64,000 nt of DNA from Bradyrhizobium symbiodeficiens (GCF_002266465.3 NZ_CP029427.2:4404501-4468500), one strand, 5' to 3'. Counted from the stretch's first letter, positions 1-8,751 are shown. Translations and numbers: made by a program. The notes: generated from the sequence alone by a model not told the origin.

Positions 1-1
1 G

Positions 2-610
2 GAAGGGTTTTCCGCCTGGAGCATGCTCGCAGCGAAAGCCGCTGCCGTCACGCCGGCCAACAGGCTGTTTCCGCAATTCCGGCCGGGCGATCTGGTGCTG
101 GTCGGCGCACGGCCCGGCCATGGCAAGACGCTGATGAGCCTCGAACTGGCCGTGGAAGCCATGCGCTCGGGCCATCGCGCTGCGTTCTTCTCGCTCGAAT
201 ACACCGAGAAAGATGTGCTGGAGCGCATCCGGGCGATCGGCGCGAGCCCTGCGCAATTCGCTGACATGTTCGAGGTCGATTGCTCCGACGCCATCAGCGC
301 CGATTACATCGTCAAGGAGATGGCCGCGGCGCCACGCGGCACAGTCGTGGTGATCGACTATCTGCAACTGCTCGACCAGCGGCGGGAAAACCCCGACCTC
401 TCCGTTCAGGTCCGCGCGCTGAAATCCTTCGCACGCGACAAGGGACTGATCGTCGTCTTCATCTCGCAGATCGACCGGTCCTACGATCCCGCAGTCAAGC
501 CCTGCCCCGATCTCGACGATGTCCGCTTGCCAAATCCGCTCGACCTGAAGCTGTTCGACAAGACGTGCTTCCTGAACAATTCCGAAGTCCAGTTCCGGGC
601 AGCAAGCTGA
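2..610 (+). CDS. DnaB/RecA-like ATPase, 5' end outside window
   Basis: This is the C-terminal part of a RecA-fold ATPase of the replicative-helicase (DnaB C-terminal domain) type. The frame is open from base 2, so the true start lies left of the window; the in-frame ATG at 23 is internal. A Walker A motif (GARPGHGKT) is visible about 40 residues in, followed by a hydrophobic Walker B-like strand ending in D (VVVIDYLQLL). The DYLQLL string is typical of DnaB-like domains. The protein seems shorter than DnaB and probably lacks the N-terminal primase-binding domain, so a KaiC/DnaB-like accessory ATPase is more likely than the replicative helicase. The role is unknown. Confidence 0.8.
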   Translation, partial: EGFSAWSMLAAKAAAVTPANRLFPQFRPGDLVLVGARPGHGKTLMSLELAVEAMRSGHRAAFFSLEYTEKDVLERIRAIGASPAQFADMFEVDCSDAISADYIVKEMAAAPRGTVVVIDYLQLLDQRRENPDLSVQVRALKSFARDKGLIVVFISQIDRSYDPAVKPCPDLDDVRLPNPLDLKLFDKTCFLNNSEVQFRAAS

Positions 611-653
611 CGGTCAGGCCGCGGGTGAGATGTCTCACCCGCGGCTTGCAGCC

Positions 654-1076
654 TCACGCCGCCTGCAGCGACACGTCGAGCTTGCCGGCGATGTAGCGGC
701 GCTCCTGGGTGAGGCCGCCGAAACCGTAGGCGTCGCCCTTGACCTCGTCGACATGCAGATAGGTCTCGGGATGCAGCGGCCCCAAAATCTCGGCCATGCG
801 CTTGAACATGGCGACGAGATAAGCGGCCTTCTCGTCCTTGGTGTTGGTGCCTTCGGTGACGTGGATGTCGATCCAGTAGCTCGCAAGCTTCTGCTCGGCG
901 AGCGACTTGCCGCCGGCGAACCAATCGCCGGCCTCGACCGACTTCACGATGATGGCGGTTACCTTGGGATCCTTGTGCAAAATCTTTGCGGTGAGCTCGG
1001 ACACGGCGTTGGCGATGTCGGCCTTCAGCGAGGGCGACTGGCGGGACGAGGTGTAGGACACGGTGATCAGGGGCAT
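654..1076 (-). CDS. Tautomerase (4-oxalocrotonate tautomerase-like)
   Basis: A 140-residue tautomerase-superfamily protein. The mature protein would begin with the catalytic Pro that follows the initiator Met (MPLITVSY), the hallmark of the family, where Pro-1 acts as general base in keto-enol tautomerisation. It is about twice the length of classical 60-residue 4-oxalocrotonate tautomerase, so it fits the longer cis-CaaD/MSAD-like groups that fuse two beta-alpha-beta units. It is transcribed divergently from a LysR regulator across a 113-bp gap with an operator-like palindrome, so that regulator probably controls it. The substrate cannot be told from sequence. Confidence 0.85.
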   Translation of the reverse strand: MPLITVSYTSSRQSPSLKADIANAVSELTAKILHKDPKVTAIIVKSVEAGDWFAGGKSLAEQKLASYWIDIHVTEGTNTKDEKAAYLVAMFKRMAEILGPLHPETYLHVDEVKGDAYGFGGLTQERRYIAGKLDVSLQAA

Positions 1077-1148
1077 GGTGGCTCTCCTCGAGATGCAGCG
1101 CGGGATTTGCGCGGCGTTGATGAGAAGCTAGACCTCCTCTCGTCATTT

Positions 1149-1173
1149 TGGTATCTTATCTCTGTTGATACCA
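1149..1173. promoter_or_regulatory. Candidate LysR operator in divergent promoter
   Basis: The arms TGGTATC (1149-1155) and GATACCA (1167-1173) form a perfect 7-bp inverted repeat around an 11-bp spacer, between the divergent tautomerase and lysR genes and 17 bp from the lysR start. The geometry suits the T-N11-A type of site bound by LysR-family proteins. That the neighbouring regulator binds here is inference. Confidence 0.5.
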
Positions 1174-1189
1174 GTGATAACAATTCATA

Positions 1190-2044
1190 ATGACATCCAC
1201 CCTCGACATCGCCACGATCAAAGCCTTCCTGCTGGTCGCCGAGCTTCAGAGCTTTACCCGCGCCGCTGAAGCGCTCGGCACCACGCAGGCCGCGGTCAGC
1301 CTCAAGCTGCAACGGCTGGAGACGTTGCTGGCAAGACGCCTCGTCGAGCGCTCGCCGCGCGCCGTCCGGCTCACCGCCGACGGCGCCAGCTTCCTCGACC
1401 GCGCCCGCGCGCTGATGGCAGCGCACGATCGCGCGCTGTCGGGTGAGGCCCCCGCCGCGCAATCGCTCTCGCTCGGCATCTCCGACCACGCGGCGGGGCC
1501 CGAACTGGTGCCGCTGCTGGAGCGCCTGCACGCGATGTCGTCAAACCTCACCCTTGCCGTGACCATCGGCTTCTCGCGCGAGATGCAGGACGCCTACGAC
1601 GCGGGCGAGCTGGATGCCGTGATCGTCCGCCAGGAAGGCAGCCGCCGCGGCGGCGAGAAGCTCACCGAGGACGATTTTGGCTGGTTCGCATCACGACGCC
1701 TCACCCTGCCGAAGGGCGAGCCGCTGCCGCTTGCGACCCTCGCTCCCCCCTGCGGCGTCCGCGCCATTGCCGTGCGCGCGCTCGACAAGGCCGGCATCGC
1801 CTGGCGCGAGCGCTTCGTCGGCGGCGGCGTTACGGCGGTGGTCGCCGCCGCGCTGGCCGGACTTGCGATCGCGCCGCTGGCGCGGCGGATCGCACCTTCC
1901 GGGCTGATCGACATCGGGCCGGCGCACAAGCTGCCGAAGCTCGGCAGCTCGAAGGTGATGCTGCATTCCAAGGTCAGCGATCCCGCGAAGCTTGCAGCGC
2001 TGCGTGCGGTGGCGGCGACGTTCCGGAGCGCGGCGACCGCCTGA
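1190..2044 (+). CDS. LysR-family transcriptional regulator
   Basis: A 284-residue LysR-type regulator with an N-terminal winged helix-turn-helix (about residues 5-62, including FTRAAEALGTTQAAVSLKLQ) and a C-terminal periplasmic-binding-protein-like effector domain. The length is slightly short but within the family range. It is divergent from the tautomerase gene, and the gap contains a 25-bp interrupted palindrome suited to a LysR site, so control of the tautomerase and of its own gene is likely. The inducer is unknown. Confidence 0.92.
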   Translation: MTSTLDIATIKAFLLVAELQSFTRAAEALGTTQAAVSLKLQRLETLLARRLVERSPRAVRLTADGASFLDRARALMAAHDRALSGEAPAAQSLSLGISDHAAGPELVPLLERLHAMSSNLTLAVTIGFSREMQDAYDAGELDAVIVRQEGSRRGGEKLTEDDFGWFASRRLTLPKGEPLPLATLAPPCGVRAIAVRALDKAGIAWRERFVGGGVTAVVAAALAGLAIAPLARRIAPSGLIDIGPAHKLPKLGSSKVMLHSKVSDPAKLAALRAVAATFRSAATA

Positions 2045-2048
2045 TACT

Positions 2049-2264
2049 TCACAGGATCGCTTCGAATGCGCTGCGCAGCGTTTCGTGCCTGAACACGAAG
2101 CCGCGGCTCAGCGCCTTGTTCGGCAGCACGCGCTGACCGCCAAGTAGGAGCTCGTCGGCGAAGCCGCCACCGAGCCGGCGGAGCAGACCGCCGGGAATGC
2201 GGAACACCGCGGGCCGACGCAGGCGGGCGGCCGAGTTCCTCGGTGACCACTCCCTTGTCAGGTT
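2049..2264 (-). pseudogene. Remnant of a TIGR01777/DUF1731 epimerase
   Basis: Only the last 71 codons of a NAD-dependent epimerase-like protein remain. The C-terminal signature DELLLGGQRVLPNKALSRGF followed by a FRHETLRSAFEAIL-type ending is characteristic of the DUF1731 tail of TIGR01777 (YfcH-like) proteins. Nothing upstream in the window supplies the N-terminal Rossmann domain: beyond about 2264 the frame runs into sequence leading to the histidine kinase on the other strand. There is no good start codon. I read it as the leftover of a deletion, ending 4 bp from the lysR stop. Confidence 0.75.
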
Positions 2265-2369
2265 GGCTTCTCCCCGTATACGGAGGCGGACATATGCCTA
2301 AAAATGTTCCAACATCGGGGAACCATCTCCCCCTTGCGGCGTTTGCCCCCGTTGAGGCAGGGTCCGGGA

Positions 2370-3890
2370 ATGGTCGAAAAATTCAGTCAACAGAGAGACT
2401 TGTTCGAGAGCGAGCGCAGTTTCCGGCTGTTGGTTGAGGGAGTTGCGGACTACGCCCTCTATATGCTCGATCCCAGGGGGATCATCACCAGCTGGAACAT
2501 CGGCGGCGAACGCATCAAGGGCTACTCGCCAAACGAGATCCTCGGCCAGCATTTCTCCCGCTTCTACACCGAGACCGACCGCGCCAACGGCAAGCCCGCC
2601 CGTGCGCTCGGCATCGCCAGGGAAAAGGGCCGCTACGAGGAGGAAGGCTGGCGGGTCCGCAAGGACGGCACCTTCTTCTGGGCGAGCGTGGTGATCGACC
2701 CGATCTACGAGGGCGGCGAGCTGGTCGGCTTCGCCAAGATCACGCGCGACATCACCGAACGCCGCAATACCCAGCTCAAGCTCGAGGCGATGCAGAAGCA
2801 GCTCGCCGAGTCCCAGAAGTTCGATGCGCTGGGACAACTCACCGGCGGGGTCGCCCACGACTTCAACAACCTGCTGATGATCATCAGCGGCAGCCTGCAC
2901 ATGCTGAAGCGGGGCGCCGACGACCCGACCAAGCTTCAGCGCGCGATCTCGGCGATCGAAACCGCCACCAAGCGCGGCGCTGCGCTCACCAACCAGCTCC
3001 TCACCTTCGCGCGGCGGCAGAGCGTCAATCCGCAGGCGATCGATTTTGCCGAACGCATCGCGGCGATCCGCGAGGTGCTCGATGCCGGCGTCGGCAGCTC
3101 CGTGCGCCTGGACTTCGAGATCGGCGGCGACGTCTGGCCGCTCAAGACCGACGCATCAGAACTCGAGACTGCGCTGCTCAACCTCGTCATCAATGCCCGC
3201 GACGCGATGCCCGACGGCGGCACGGTGACGATCGGCGCGCGCAATGTCGTGCTGGACGAGGCGCCGCGCGCCGGCGATTTCGTCGCAATCGACGTCACCG
3301 ACACCGGGTTCGGCATTCCCTCCGACGTTCTCGACAAGATCTTCGAGCCGTTCTTCACCACCAAGCCGATCGGAAAAGGCACCGGCCTCGGCCTGTCCCA
3401 GGTCCACGGCTTCGCCCATCAGGCCGGCGGCACGGTGAAGGTTGCAAGCGAGCTCGGCAAGGGCACGACGTTCACGATCCTGCTGCCGCGCGGGAACGAA
3501 GCCCCATCACAAGAGATGACGGGAGAGCCGGCGTTCCGCGGCAGCGGCACAGTATTGCTGGTAGAGGACAATCCGGACGTCGCGCTGGTCAGCATCGGCC
3601 TGCTCGAACAGCTCGGCTACCAGGTGCGCCGGGTCGCGGACGCCGAAGCCGCCTTGCGTGAGATCGAGAGCAACGGCGTCGACTTCGTGTTCTCCGACAT
3701 CGTCATGCCCGGCAAAATGGACGGCCTCACCCTCGCCCATCATCTCCGCGAGATCCGCCCTGGCCTGCCGATCCTGCTCGCCACCGGCTACAGCGAGGTC
3801 GCCGCCGGCGTGCGCGGCGATTTTCCGATCCTGCGCAAGCCGTACGAAATCCACGAGCTGAGCGAGGCGATCGCCAAGCTGCCAAGGTGA
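2370..3890 (+). CDS. PAS-domain hybrid histidine kinase
   Basis: A soluble hybrid sensor kinase of 506 residues if it starts at 2370; an in-frame ATG at 2304 would add 22 residues but gives an unlikely N-terminus. Order: PAS domain (about 13-135), HisKA with phospho-acceptor His163 in VAHDFNNLL, HATPase with N box (NLVINARDAM), G1 (DTGFGIP) and G2 (GKGTGLGL), then a receiver domain with VLLVEDN and acceptor Asp in SDIVMPG. The receiver has one extra residue after that motif (GKMDG). No membrane segment is seen, so it senses a cytoplasmic signal. A similar but longer kinase lies at 8889-11354. No partner regulator is adjacent. Confidence 0.92.
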   Translation: MVEKFSQQRDLFESERSFRLLVEGVADYALYMLDPRGIITSWNIGGERIKGYSPNEILGQHFSRFYTETDRANGKPARALGIAREKGRYEEEGWRVRKDGTFFWASVVIDPIYEGGELVGFAKITRDITERRNTQLKLEAMQKQLAESQKFDALGQLTGGVAHDFNNLLMIISGSLHMLKRGADDPTKLQRAISAIETATKRGAALTNQLLTFARRQSVNPQAIDFAERIAAIREVLDAGVGSSVRLDFEIGGDVWPLKTDASELETALLNLVINARDAMPDGGTVTIGARNVVLDEAPRAGDFVAIDVTDTGFGIPSDVLDKIFEPFFTTKPIGKGTGLGLSQVHGFAHQAGGTVKVASELGKGTTFTILLPRGNEAPSQEMTGEPAFRGSGTVLLVEDNPDVALVSIGLLEQLGYQVRRVADAEAALREIESNGVDFVFSDIVMPGKMDGLTLAHHLREIRPGLPILLATGYSEVAAGVRGDFPILRKPYEIHELSEAIAKLPR

Positions 3891-3911
3891 GGTTCTCGAG
3901 AGGTGAACCCT

Positions 3912-4007
3912 TCGTAGGGTGGGCAAAGCGAAGCGTGCCCACCATTTTACGACGATCGCGAAAGTCGTGGTGGGCACGGCGCAAGAGCGCCTTTGCCCAC
4001 CCTACGA
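3912..4007. repeat. Palindromic intergenic repeat (REP-like)
   Basis: The outer arms TCGTAGGGTGGGCAAAG (3912-3928) and CTTTGCCCACCCTACGA (3991-4007) are perfect 17-bp inverted repeats. A second pair inside (CGTGCCCACCA and TGGTGGGCACG) nests within them, so the whole 96 bp can fold into a long hairpin. I recall near-identical elements scattered through Bradyrhizobium genomes. It sits between the convergent kinase and acylphosphatase genes and may also act as a terminator. Confidence 0.8.
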
Positions 4008-4064
4008 GACAAACTTGGCTGCTCGGCATTTACCTGTCCCATACGGCCGGAGCACAGACAGCAC

Positions 4065-4364
4065 TTACACCGTCGGCAACACCGAAAACGCTTCCCCTGC
4101 CCTGCGCAGGTTCAGCTCATCCGCGTTCGCCGTCTCGCTCGTCACGCTGTCCACGCGTGAGGACGGCGGGCCGTGGCGGCACAGCGCGACCATGTCGGCA
4201 ACTTGCTTCGGCGCTCCCGCGAACAGCGCTTCGACGCAGCCGTCGCGGCGATTGCGCACCCAACCTTCGAGGCCGCACGCCGTCGCCTGGTACTCGACCC
4301 AGCCCCGGTAGCCGACGCCCTGCACGCGGCCGCGGATCATGACCTGGAGGATCGCCCGGCTCAT
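4065..4364 (-). CDS. Acylphosphatase
   Basis: A 99-residue acylphosphatase, which hydrolyses the carboxyl-phosphate bond of acyl phosphates in the cytoplasm. The family signature is complete: GRVQGVGYRGW near residue 13 carries the phosphate-binding loop and catalytic Arg, and GWVRNRRDGCVEA carries the catalytic Asn. Length and fold fit the stand-alone enzyme. It overlaps the end of the upstream isocitrate-lyase-family gene by 4 bp (ATGA), so the two are probably translated together. Confidence 0.95.
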   Translation of the reverse strand: MSRAILQVMIRGRVQGVGYRGWVEYQATACGLEGWVRNRRDGCVEALFAGAPKQVADMVALCRHGPPSSRVDSVTSETANADELNLRRAGEAFSVLPTV

Positions 4365-5227
4365 TTTTTCAGCCCGAGCAAGTCGGCGCTACGCGCCTTG
4401 ACCTCGGCCTCGCGCATGACGCGGTTGGTCAGGTCCGCCGACGGCAATCCCTTCAGCTCCTTCGGCGCCGTGCCTTCACGCAACGCTTTCAACGTGTCGT
4501 AGACGGCCCGCGTTGCCGCCGCGATCGGCGCGTGGCCCTGAAGCGCGATGCGCACGCGCTGGCCGGCGAGATAGTCGAGCGTATTCAACTCGTCTGGCGC
4601 ACCACCGAGCACGATGGGGAGACGCGTTGCAGAGGCGATCGCCTCGAGTTCGGCGCGCGACTTGATTCCGGTGAAGAACAGCGCATCGACGCCCGTCGCC
4701 TCATACGCCTTGGCACGCTTGATCGCGTCCTCGATCGAGGTGATCGAGGCAGCTCCCGTGCGGCCCATGATGACCAGCGAAGGATCGCTGCGACCATCGA
4801 GCGCCGCCTTCATCTTGCCGACGCCTTCCTCGAGCGAGATCAGCTGCGCCTTGGCCTCGCCGAAGGCCGCCGGCAGCAGCGTGTCCTCGATGGTGAGGCC
4901 GGCGGCGCCCGCCGCCTCCAGCTCCTGCACCGTGCGGCGGACATTGAGCGCATTGCCATAGCCGTGATCGGCATCGACCAGCACCGGCAGGCTGGCTGCG
5001 CGCGACATCCGCCGCATCTGCTCGCAAAGCTCGGTGAGCGTGATCAGCGTGATATCGGGATCGCCGAGCACCGCGAGCGAAGCGACCGAGCCGCCGAACA
5101 TGCCGAGCGGAAATCCGAGATCCTCGGCGATGCGGATCGAGATCGCGTCATAGACCGAGCCGGGATGGACGCAGGCCGAGCCCGACAGGATGAGGCGCAG
5201 TTTCTGGCGGCGGGTACGAAAGGCCAT
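4361..5227 (-). CDS. Isocitrate lyase/PEP mutase superfamily enzyme
   Basis: A 288-residue alpha/beta-barrel enzyme of the PEP mutase/isocitrate lyase superfamily, which makes or breaks C-C or C-P bonds next to an alpha-keto acid. Visible features are the metal site DADHGYGN (about residue 87) and the downstream E-D pair (TIEDTLLP). The isocitrate lyase KKCGH loop is absent. The sequence is most like the oxaloacetate decarboxylase group (PA4872 type), so oxaloacetate decarboxylation is the best guess, with methylisocitrate lyase less likely. It is first in a two-gene operon with acylphosphatase. Confidence 0.85.
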   Translation of the reverse strand: MAFRTRRQKLRLILSGSACVHPGSVYDAISIRIAEDLGFPLGMFGGSVASLAVLGDPDITLITLTELCEQMRRMSRAASLPVLVDADHGYGNALNVRRTVQELEAAGAAGLTIEDTLLPAAFGEAKAQLISLEEGVGKMKAALDGRSDPSLVIMGRTGAASITSIEDAIKRAKAYEATGVDALFFTGIKSRAELEAIASATRLPIVLGGAPDELNTLDYLAGQRVRIALQGHAPIAAATRAVYDTLKALREGTAPKELKGLPSADLTNRVMREAEVKARSADLLGLKK

Positions 5228-5246
5228 GGGTGCCTCACTCTCAATT

Positions 5247-5350
5247 CCTCATCCTGAGGAGCGCGCTCTTGCGCGCGTCTCGAAGGATGCAGGCCCGGCT
5301 GTGGCCTCGCCCTTCGAGACGCCGCGCAAGCGCGGCTCCTCAGGGTGAGG
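5247..5350. repeat. Palindromic intergenic repeat, second family
   Basis: The arms CCTCATCCTGAGGAGC (5247-5262) and GCTCCTCAGGGTGAGG (5335-5350) differ at one position. Inside lies an imperfect second pair (GTCTCGAAGG and CCTTCGAGAC). Palindromes of this type are, from memory, very common in Bradyrhizobium intergenic DNA. This one fills the space between two genes on the same strand and could attenuate or terminate transcription. Confidence 0.78.
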
Positions 5351-5374
5351 GTCGACTGTCGTACTCGGAGCGCT

Positions 5375-7390
5375 TTACGCAAACTCCAGGATCAGCGCGT
5401 CCACCGCGAGCGTCGCGCCGGCGCTGGCATGGACCTTCTTCACGGTGCCGTCCTGCTCGGCGCGCAGCACGTTCTGCATCTTCATGGCTTCGACCACCGC
5501 CAGCGTCTCGCCGGCCTTGACCTCCTGCCCTTCCGTCACCGCGATCGAGACGATGAGCCCGGGCATCGGGCACAGCAGCTTCTTGCCGGTGTCGGAGGCC
5601 GTCGTCACCGGCATCAGCCGCGCCGAAGCCGCCTCCGCTTCGGTCCAGACATAGACCGGGACCTCGACGCCCTGATGCGCGAGGCGGATGCCGTTGGGGA
5701 TCGGACGCACCTGCACTGCGACCAAATGGCCGTCGATCGTGCCCTGCCAGACCGGATCGCCCGGCTTCCACGGCGAGGCCAGCAGATGCGAATTGCCGGC
5801 CTTACCCTCGGCGTCGACGAAGCGCACCGCGATGGCGTCGCCCTCGCGAGCGACCTCGAGCTGGATCTCCTGACGGTCGAGCCAGACCGCGCGGCGGCGC
5901 TCGCGCTGCACGACGCGGCCGCCCATCTGGCCCGAAATCTGCCGCTTGCGCTCACCCAGCACGTGATCGATGGCGGCGCCGACCGCGGCGATGCGCCGGG
6001 CGACCTCGCCTTCGGGTACGCGCACCGCAAAGCCCTTGGGGAATTCCTCGGCAATGAAGCCGGTCGACAGCCGCCCCTCGCGCCAGCGCGGATGATGCAT
6101 CAGCGCCGACAGGAACGGGATGTTGTGGCGGATGCCGTCAACGTAGAACGAGTCCAGCGCGGTCGCCTGCGCCTCGATCGCGGCCGCGCGCGACGGCGCG
6201 TGGGTGACGAGCTTTGCGATCATCGGATCGTAATGGATCGAGATCTCGCCGCCCTCCTGCACGCCGGTGTCGTTGCGCACGGTGATGCCGTCCTTGCTCA
6301 CTTCCGCCGGCGGCCGGTATTTCACAAGCCGCCCGATCGAAGGCAGGAAGTTGCGGAACGGATCTTCGGCATAGAGGCGCGATTCCACCGCCCAGCCGGT
6401 CAGCGTGACGTCCTTCTGAGCGATGCCGAGCTTCTCGCCGGCGGCAACACGGATCATCTGCTCGACGAGGTCGATGCCGGTGACGAGCTCTGTGACGGGA
6501 TGCTCGACCTGGAGGCGCGTGTTCATCTCCAGGAAGTAGAAACTCTTGTCCTGCCCTGCGACGAACTCGACGGTGCCGGCGGAATCATAGTTCACGGCCT
6601 TGGCCAGCGCGACGGCCTGCTCGCCCATCTTGCGGCGGGTGGCCTCGTCGAGCAACGGCGACGGCGCCTCCTCGATGACCTTCTGGTTGCGGCGCTGGAT
6701 CGAGCACTCGCGCTCGCCGAGATAGACGACGTTGCCGTGCTTGTCGCCCAGCACCTGGATCTCGATGTGGCGGGGATCGACGATGAACTTCTCGACGAAG
6801 ACGCGGTCGTCGCCGAACGAGGCCTTGGCCTCGGCCTTGGCGAGGTTGAAACCTTCCGCGACCTCGGAGGTCGAATGCGCGATGCGCATGCCCTTGCCGC
6901 CACCGCCCGCGGATGCCTTGATCATCACGGGATAGCCGATCTCGTCGGCGATCTTGACCGCGTGCTTGTCGTCCTCGATCACGCCGAGATAGCCGGGCAC
7001 GGTCGAGACGTTTGCTTTGGCGGCGGCCTTCTTCGACTCGATCTTGTCGCCCATCGCCGCGATCGCGCCCGGGTTCGGGCCGATGAAGACGATGCCGGCG
7101 GCTTCCAGCGCGCGCGGAAACGCCTCGCGCTCGGACAGGAAGCCGTAGCCGGGATGCACGGCCTGCGCGCCCGTCTTACGGCAGGCCTCGACGATCTTCT
7201 CGATGACCAGGTAGCTCTCCGCCGCGGCCGGCGGGCCGATCAGCACGGCCTCGTCGGCCATCTCGACATGGAGGGCGTCGCGGTCGGCTTCGGAATAGAC
7301 CGCAACCGTCTCAATTCCCATGCGGCGCGCGGTCTTGATGACCCGGCAGGCGATTTCGCCGCGATTGGCGATCAGAATGCGTTTGAACAT
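5375..7390 (-). CDS. Acetyl/propionyl-CoA carboxylase alpha subunit
   Basis: A 671-residue biotin-dependent carboxylase subunit combining biotin carboxylase and biotin carrier. The N-terminal two-thirds is biotin carboxylase: pre-ATP-grasp, glycine-rich ATP loop (KASAGGGGKGMR), and the EMNTRLQVEHPVTE active-site string. A linker domain follows, then the biotinyl domain with the acceptor Lys in EAMKMQN about 35 residues from the end. This layout is that of propionyl- or methylcrotonyl-CoA carboxylase alpha; propionyl-CoA is likeliest given the linker, but no beta subunit is in the window to decide. Propionyl-CoA carboxylase feeds the methylmalonyl-CoA pathway. Confidence 0.93.
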   Translation of the reverse strand: MFKRILIANRGEIACRVIKTARRMGIETVAVYSEADRDALHVEMADEAVLIGPPAAAESYLVIEKIVEACRKTGAQAVHPGYGFLSEREAFPRALEAAGIVFIGPNPGAIAAMGDKIESKKAAAKANVSTVPGYLGVIEDDKHAVKIADEIGYPVMIKASAGGGGKGMRIAHSTSEVAEGFNLAKAEAKASFGDDRVFVEKFIVDPRHIEIQVLGDKHGNVVYLGERECSIQRRNQKVIEEAPSPLLDEATRRKMGEQAVALAKAVNYDSAGTVEFVAGQDKSFYFLEMNTRLQVEHPVTELVTGIDLVEQMIRVAAGEKLGIAQKDVTLTGWAVESRLYAEDPFRNFLPSIGRLVKYRPPAEVSKDGITVRNDTGVQEGGEISIHYDPMIAKLVTHAPSRAAAIEAQATALDSFYVDGIRHNIPFLSALMHHPRWREGRLSTGFIAEEFPKGFAVRVPEGEVARRIAAVGAAIDHVLGERKRQISGQMGGRVVQRERRRAVWLDRQEIQLEVAREGDAIAVRFVDAEGKAGNSHLLASPWKPGDPVWQGTIDGHLVAVQVRPIPNGIRLAHQGVEVPVYVWTEAEAASARLMPVTTASDTGKKLLCPMPGLIVSIAVTEGQEVKAGETLAVVEAMKMQNVLRAEQDGTVKKVHASAGATLAVDALILEFA

Positions 7391-7575
7391 GCTTCTCTTG
7401 AGTCTCGACCTTGGGCGGGACCCTTCCCTGGCCGTTGGGGCCTATGGGGACGGGCCGTGTGGCTCCCGTGGTACATCAAAATGGGCTGGAGGCAACGGTC
7501 TAAATCCGGGCCATCTGGCGTACCAGCGCAAGACCGAAACGGGCTCGGGAACGGGGCTGGCGGCGCCCGGGGGCC

Positions 7576-8658
7576 CTACCCCTTCCTGGGCAAGGACGCC
7601 GATTTGGCCACGTCCCGAACCAGGCTGTGAATGAAGTCCAGCTTGGCGACCACGGCCTGCGACAGGATGAAGGGATAAAGGTCGCGCGCGCCCATGGCAC
7701 GGTTGACGCTGTTCATGGCGAAGGTGAAAGGCAGCCATGCGTTGACCAGCGCCTGGACGTCCCTCGCCTCGTAAGGGTTGAACCGGATGCGGGCCGTCAA
7801 GTCCCCGTCGCGGTCGACCTTGGGGCGCACCTCCATGCCGAACTCGGCCGCCATCTCCAGGGTGTCGACGATGTGGAGGTAGTGCGCCCAGGTCTCGGCG
7901 AAGTCTTCCCAGGGATGCATGGTGGCGTAGGCCGAGACGTAGCTCTGCTGCCAGTCCGGTGGCGCGCCTTCGGCATAGTGACGCTGCAAGGCCTGGCCGT
8001 AATCGGTGGAATCGTCGCCGAATACCGCGCGGCATTCATCGAGCTTGCCGCCGCCCTGCACCAGTACGTCCCAGAAATAGTGGCCGACCTCGTGGCGGAA
8101 ATGGCCGAGCAGTGTCCGATAGGGCTCACCCATCTCGAGCCTGCGCCGCTCGCGCTCGATCTCGTCGGTCTCGGTCAGTGCGATCGTGATCAGGCCGTTG
8201 TCATGGCCTGTCATGACCCTCTCGCCGCTCTGCGGATCGTCGGCGAGGAAATTGAAGATCAGGCCATGCTCGGGGTCGTCCTGCCGGGTCCGGAGCGGCA
8301 GCTTCCAGCGGATCAGGGAGTAGAACAGGCGGTGTTTCGCCACCTCCAGCTCGCGCCAGCCGGCAAGCTGGGCGGGATCGGACAGATCCGGCACGATGCC
8401 GTTGTGACGGCAGGCGCGGCAATAGCCGGTGGTATCGCCCGTGTCCGTCAGCCAGTTGCAGGCATCGTACTCGGCATTGCGGCACAGCATCCGGCTTTCG
8501 CCCTTCTCGGCCAGGATCTTCCAGGCCTCGCCGTCGGGCTCGATCGCCGACATCGTCTCCTTTTCTGGCAGGAAGGCAACCTGATGGCCGCAGCGTTCGC
8601 AGGCACGGTTCTCGAAATAGAGAACGTTGCCGCAGGCCTGGCAGACAAAGAGCTTCAA
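7576..8658 (-). CDS. Zinc-ribbon putative metallopeptidase
   Basis: A 360-residue protein with an N-terminal zinc ribbon (C-x2-C near residue 8 and C-x2-C near residue 20) and a later gluzincin-type metal motif HEVGHYFW at about residue 189, with a downstream acidic stretch. This matches the conserved putative zinc-binding metallopeptidase family of proteobacteria whose substrate is unknown. The reading frame begins with TTG; a purine-rich AGAGGA lies 6-12 bp upstream. A sequence close to an EcfG promoter (GGAAC-N16-CGTC, reading leftward from 8744) lies about 60 bp upstream, so general stress control is possible. Confidence 0.82.
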   Translation of the reverse strand: MKLFVCQACGNVLYFENRACERCGHQVAFLPEKETMSAIEPDGEAWKILAEKGESRMLCRNAEYDACNWLTDTGDTTGYCRACRHNGIVPDLSDPAQLAGWRELEVAKHRLFYSLIRWKLPLRTRQDDPEHGLIFNFLADDPQSGERVMTGHDNGLITIALTETDEIERERRRLEMGEPYRTLLGHFRHEVGHYFWDVLVQGGGKLDECRAVFGDDSTDYGQALQRHYAEGAPPDWQQSYVSAYATMHPWEDFAETWAHYLHIVDTLEMAAEFGMEVRPKVDRDGDLTARIRFNPYEARDVQALVNAWLPFTFAMNSVNRAMGARDLYPFILSQAVVAKLDFIHSLVRDVAKSASLPRKG

Positions 8659-8719
8659 GATCTATCCTCTTCGGAAAGGGAGCCTTTATCAAAAAAGGCA
8701 TTGGTGGCGCCTCGCGAAA

Positions 8720-8744
8720 GACGCGCCTGCCGGCCGATCGTTCC
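8720..8744 (-). promoter_or_regulatory. Near-consensus EcfG-type promoter
   Basis: Reading leftward, GGAAC (8744-8740) is followed after 16 bp by CGTC (8723-8720). The EcfG consensus is GGAAC-N16/17-CGTT, so one base differs. It points at the metallopeptidase gene. Confidence 0.35.
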
Positions 8745-8751
8745 AGTCTCC

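Noticed and set aside
5345..7630. A long plus-strand frame opposite the carboxylase alpha subunit
   Set aside because: Antisense shadow; no domain and no ribosome-binding site.
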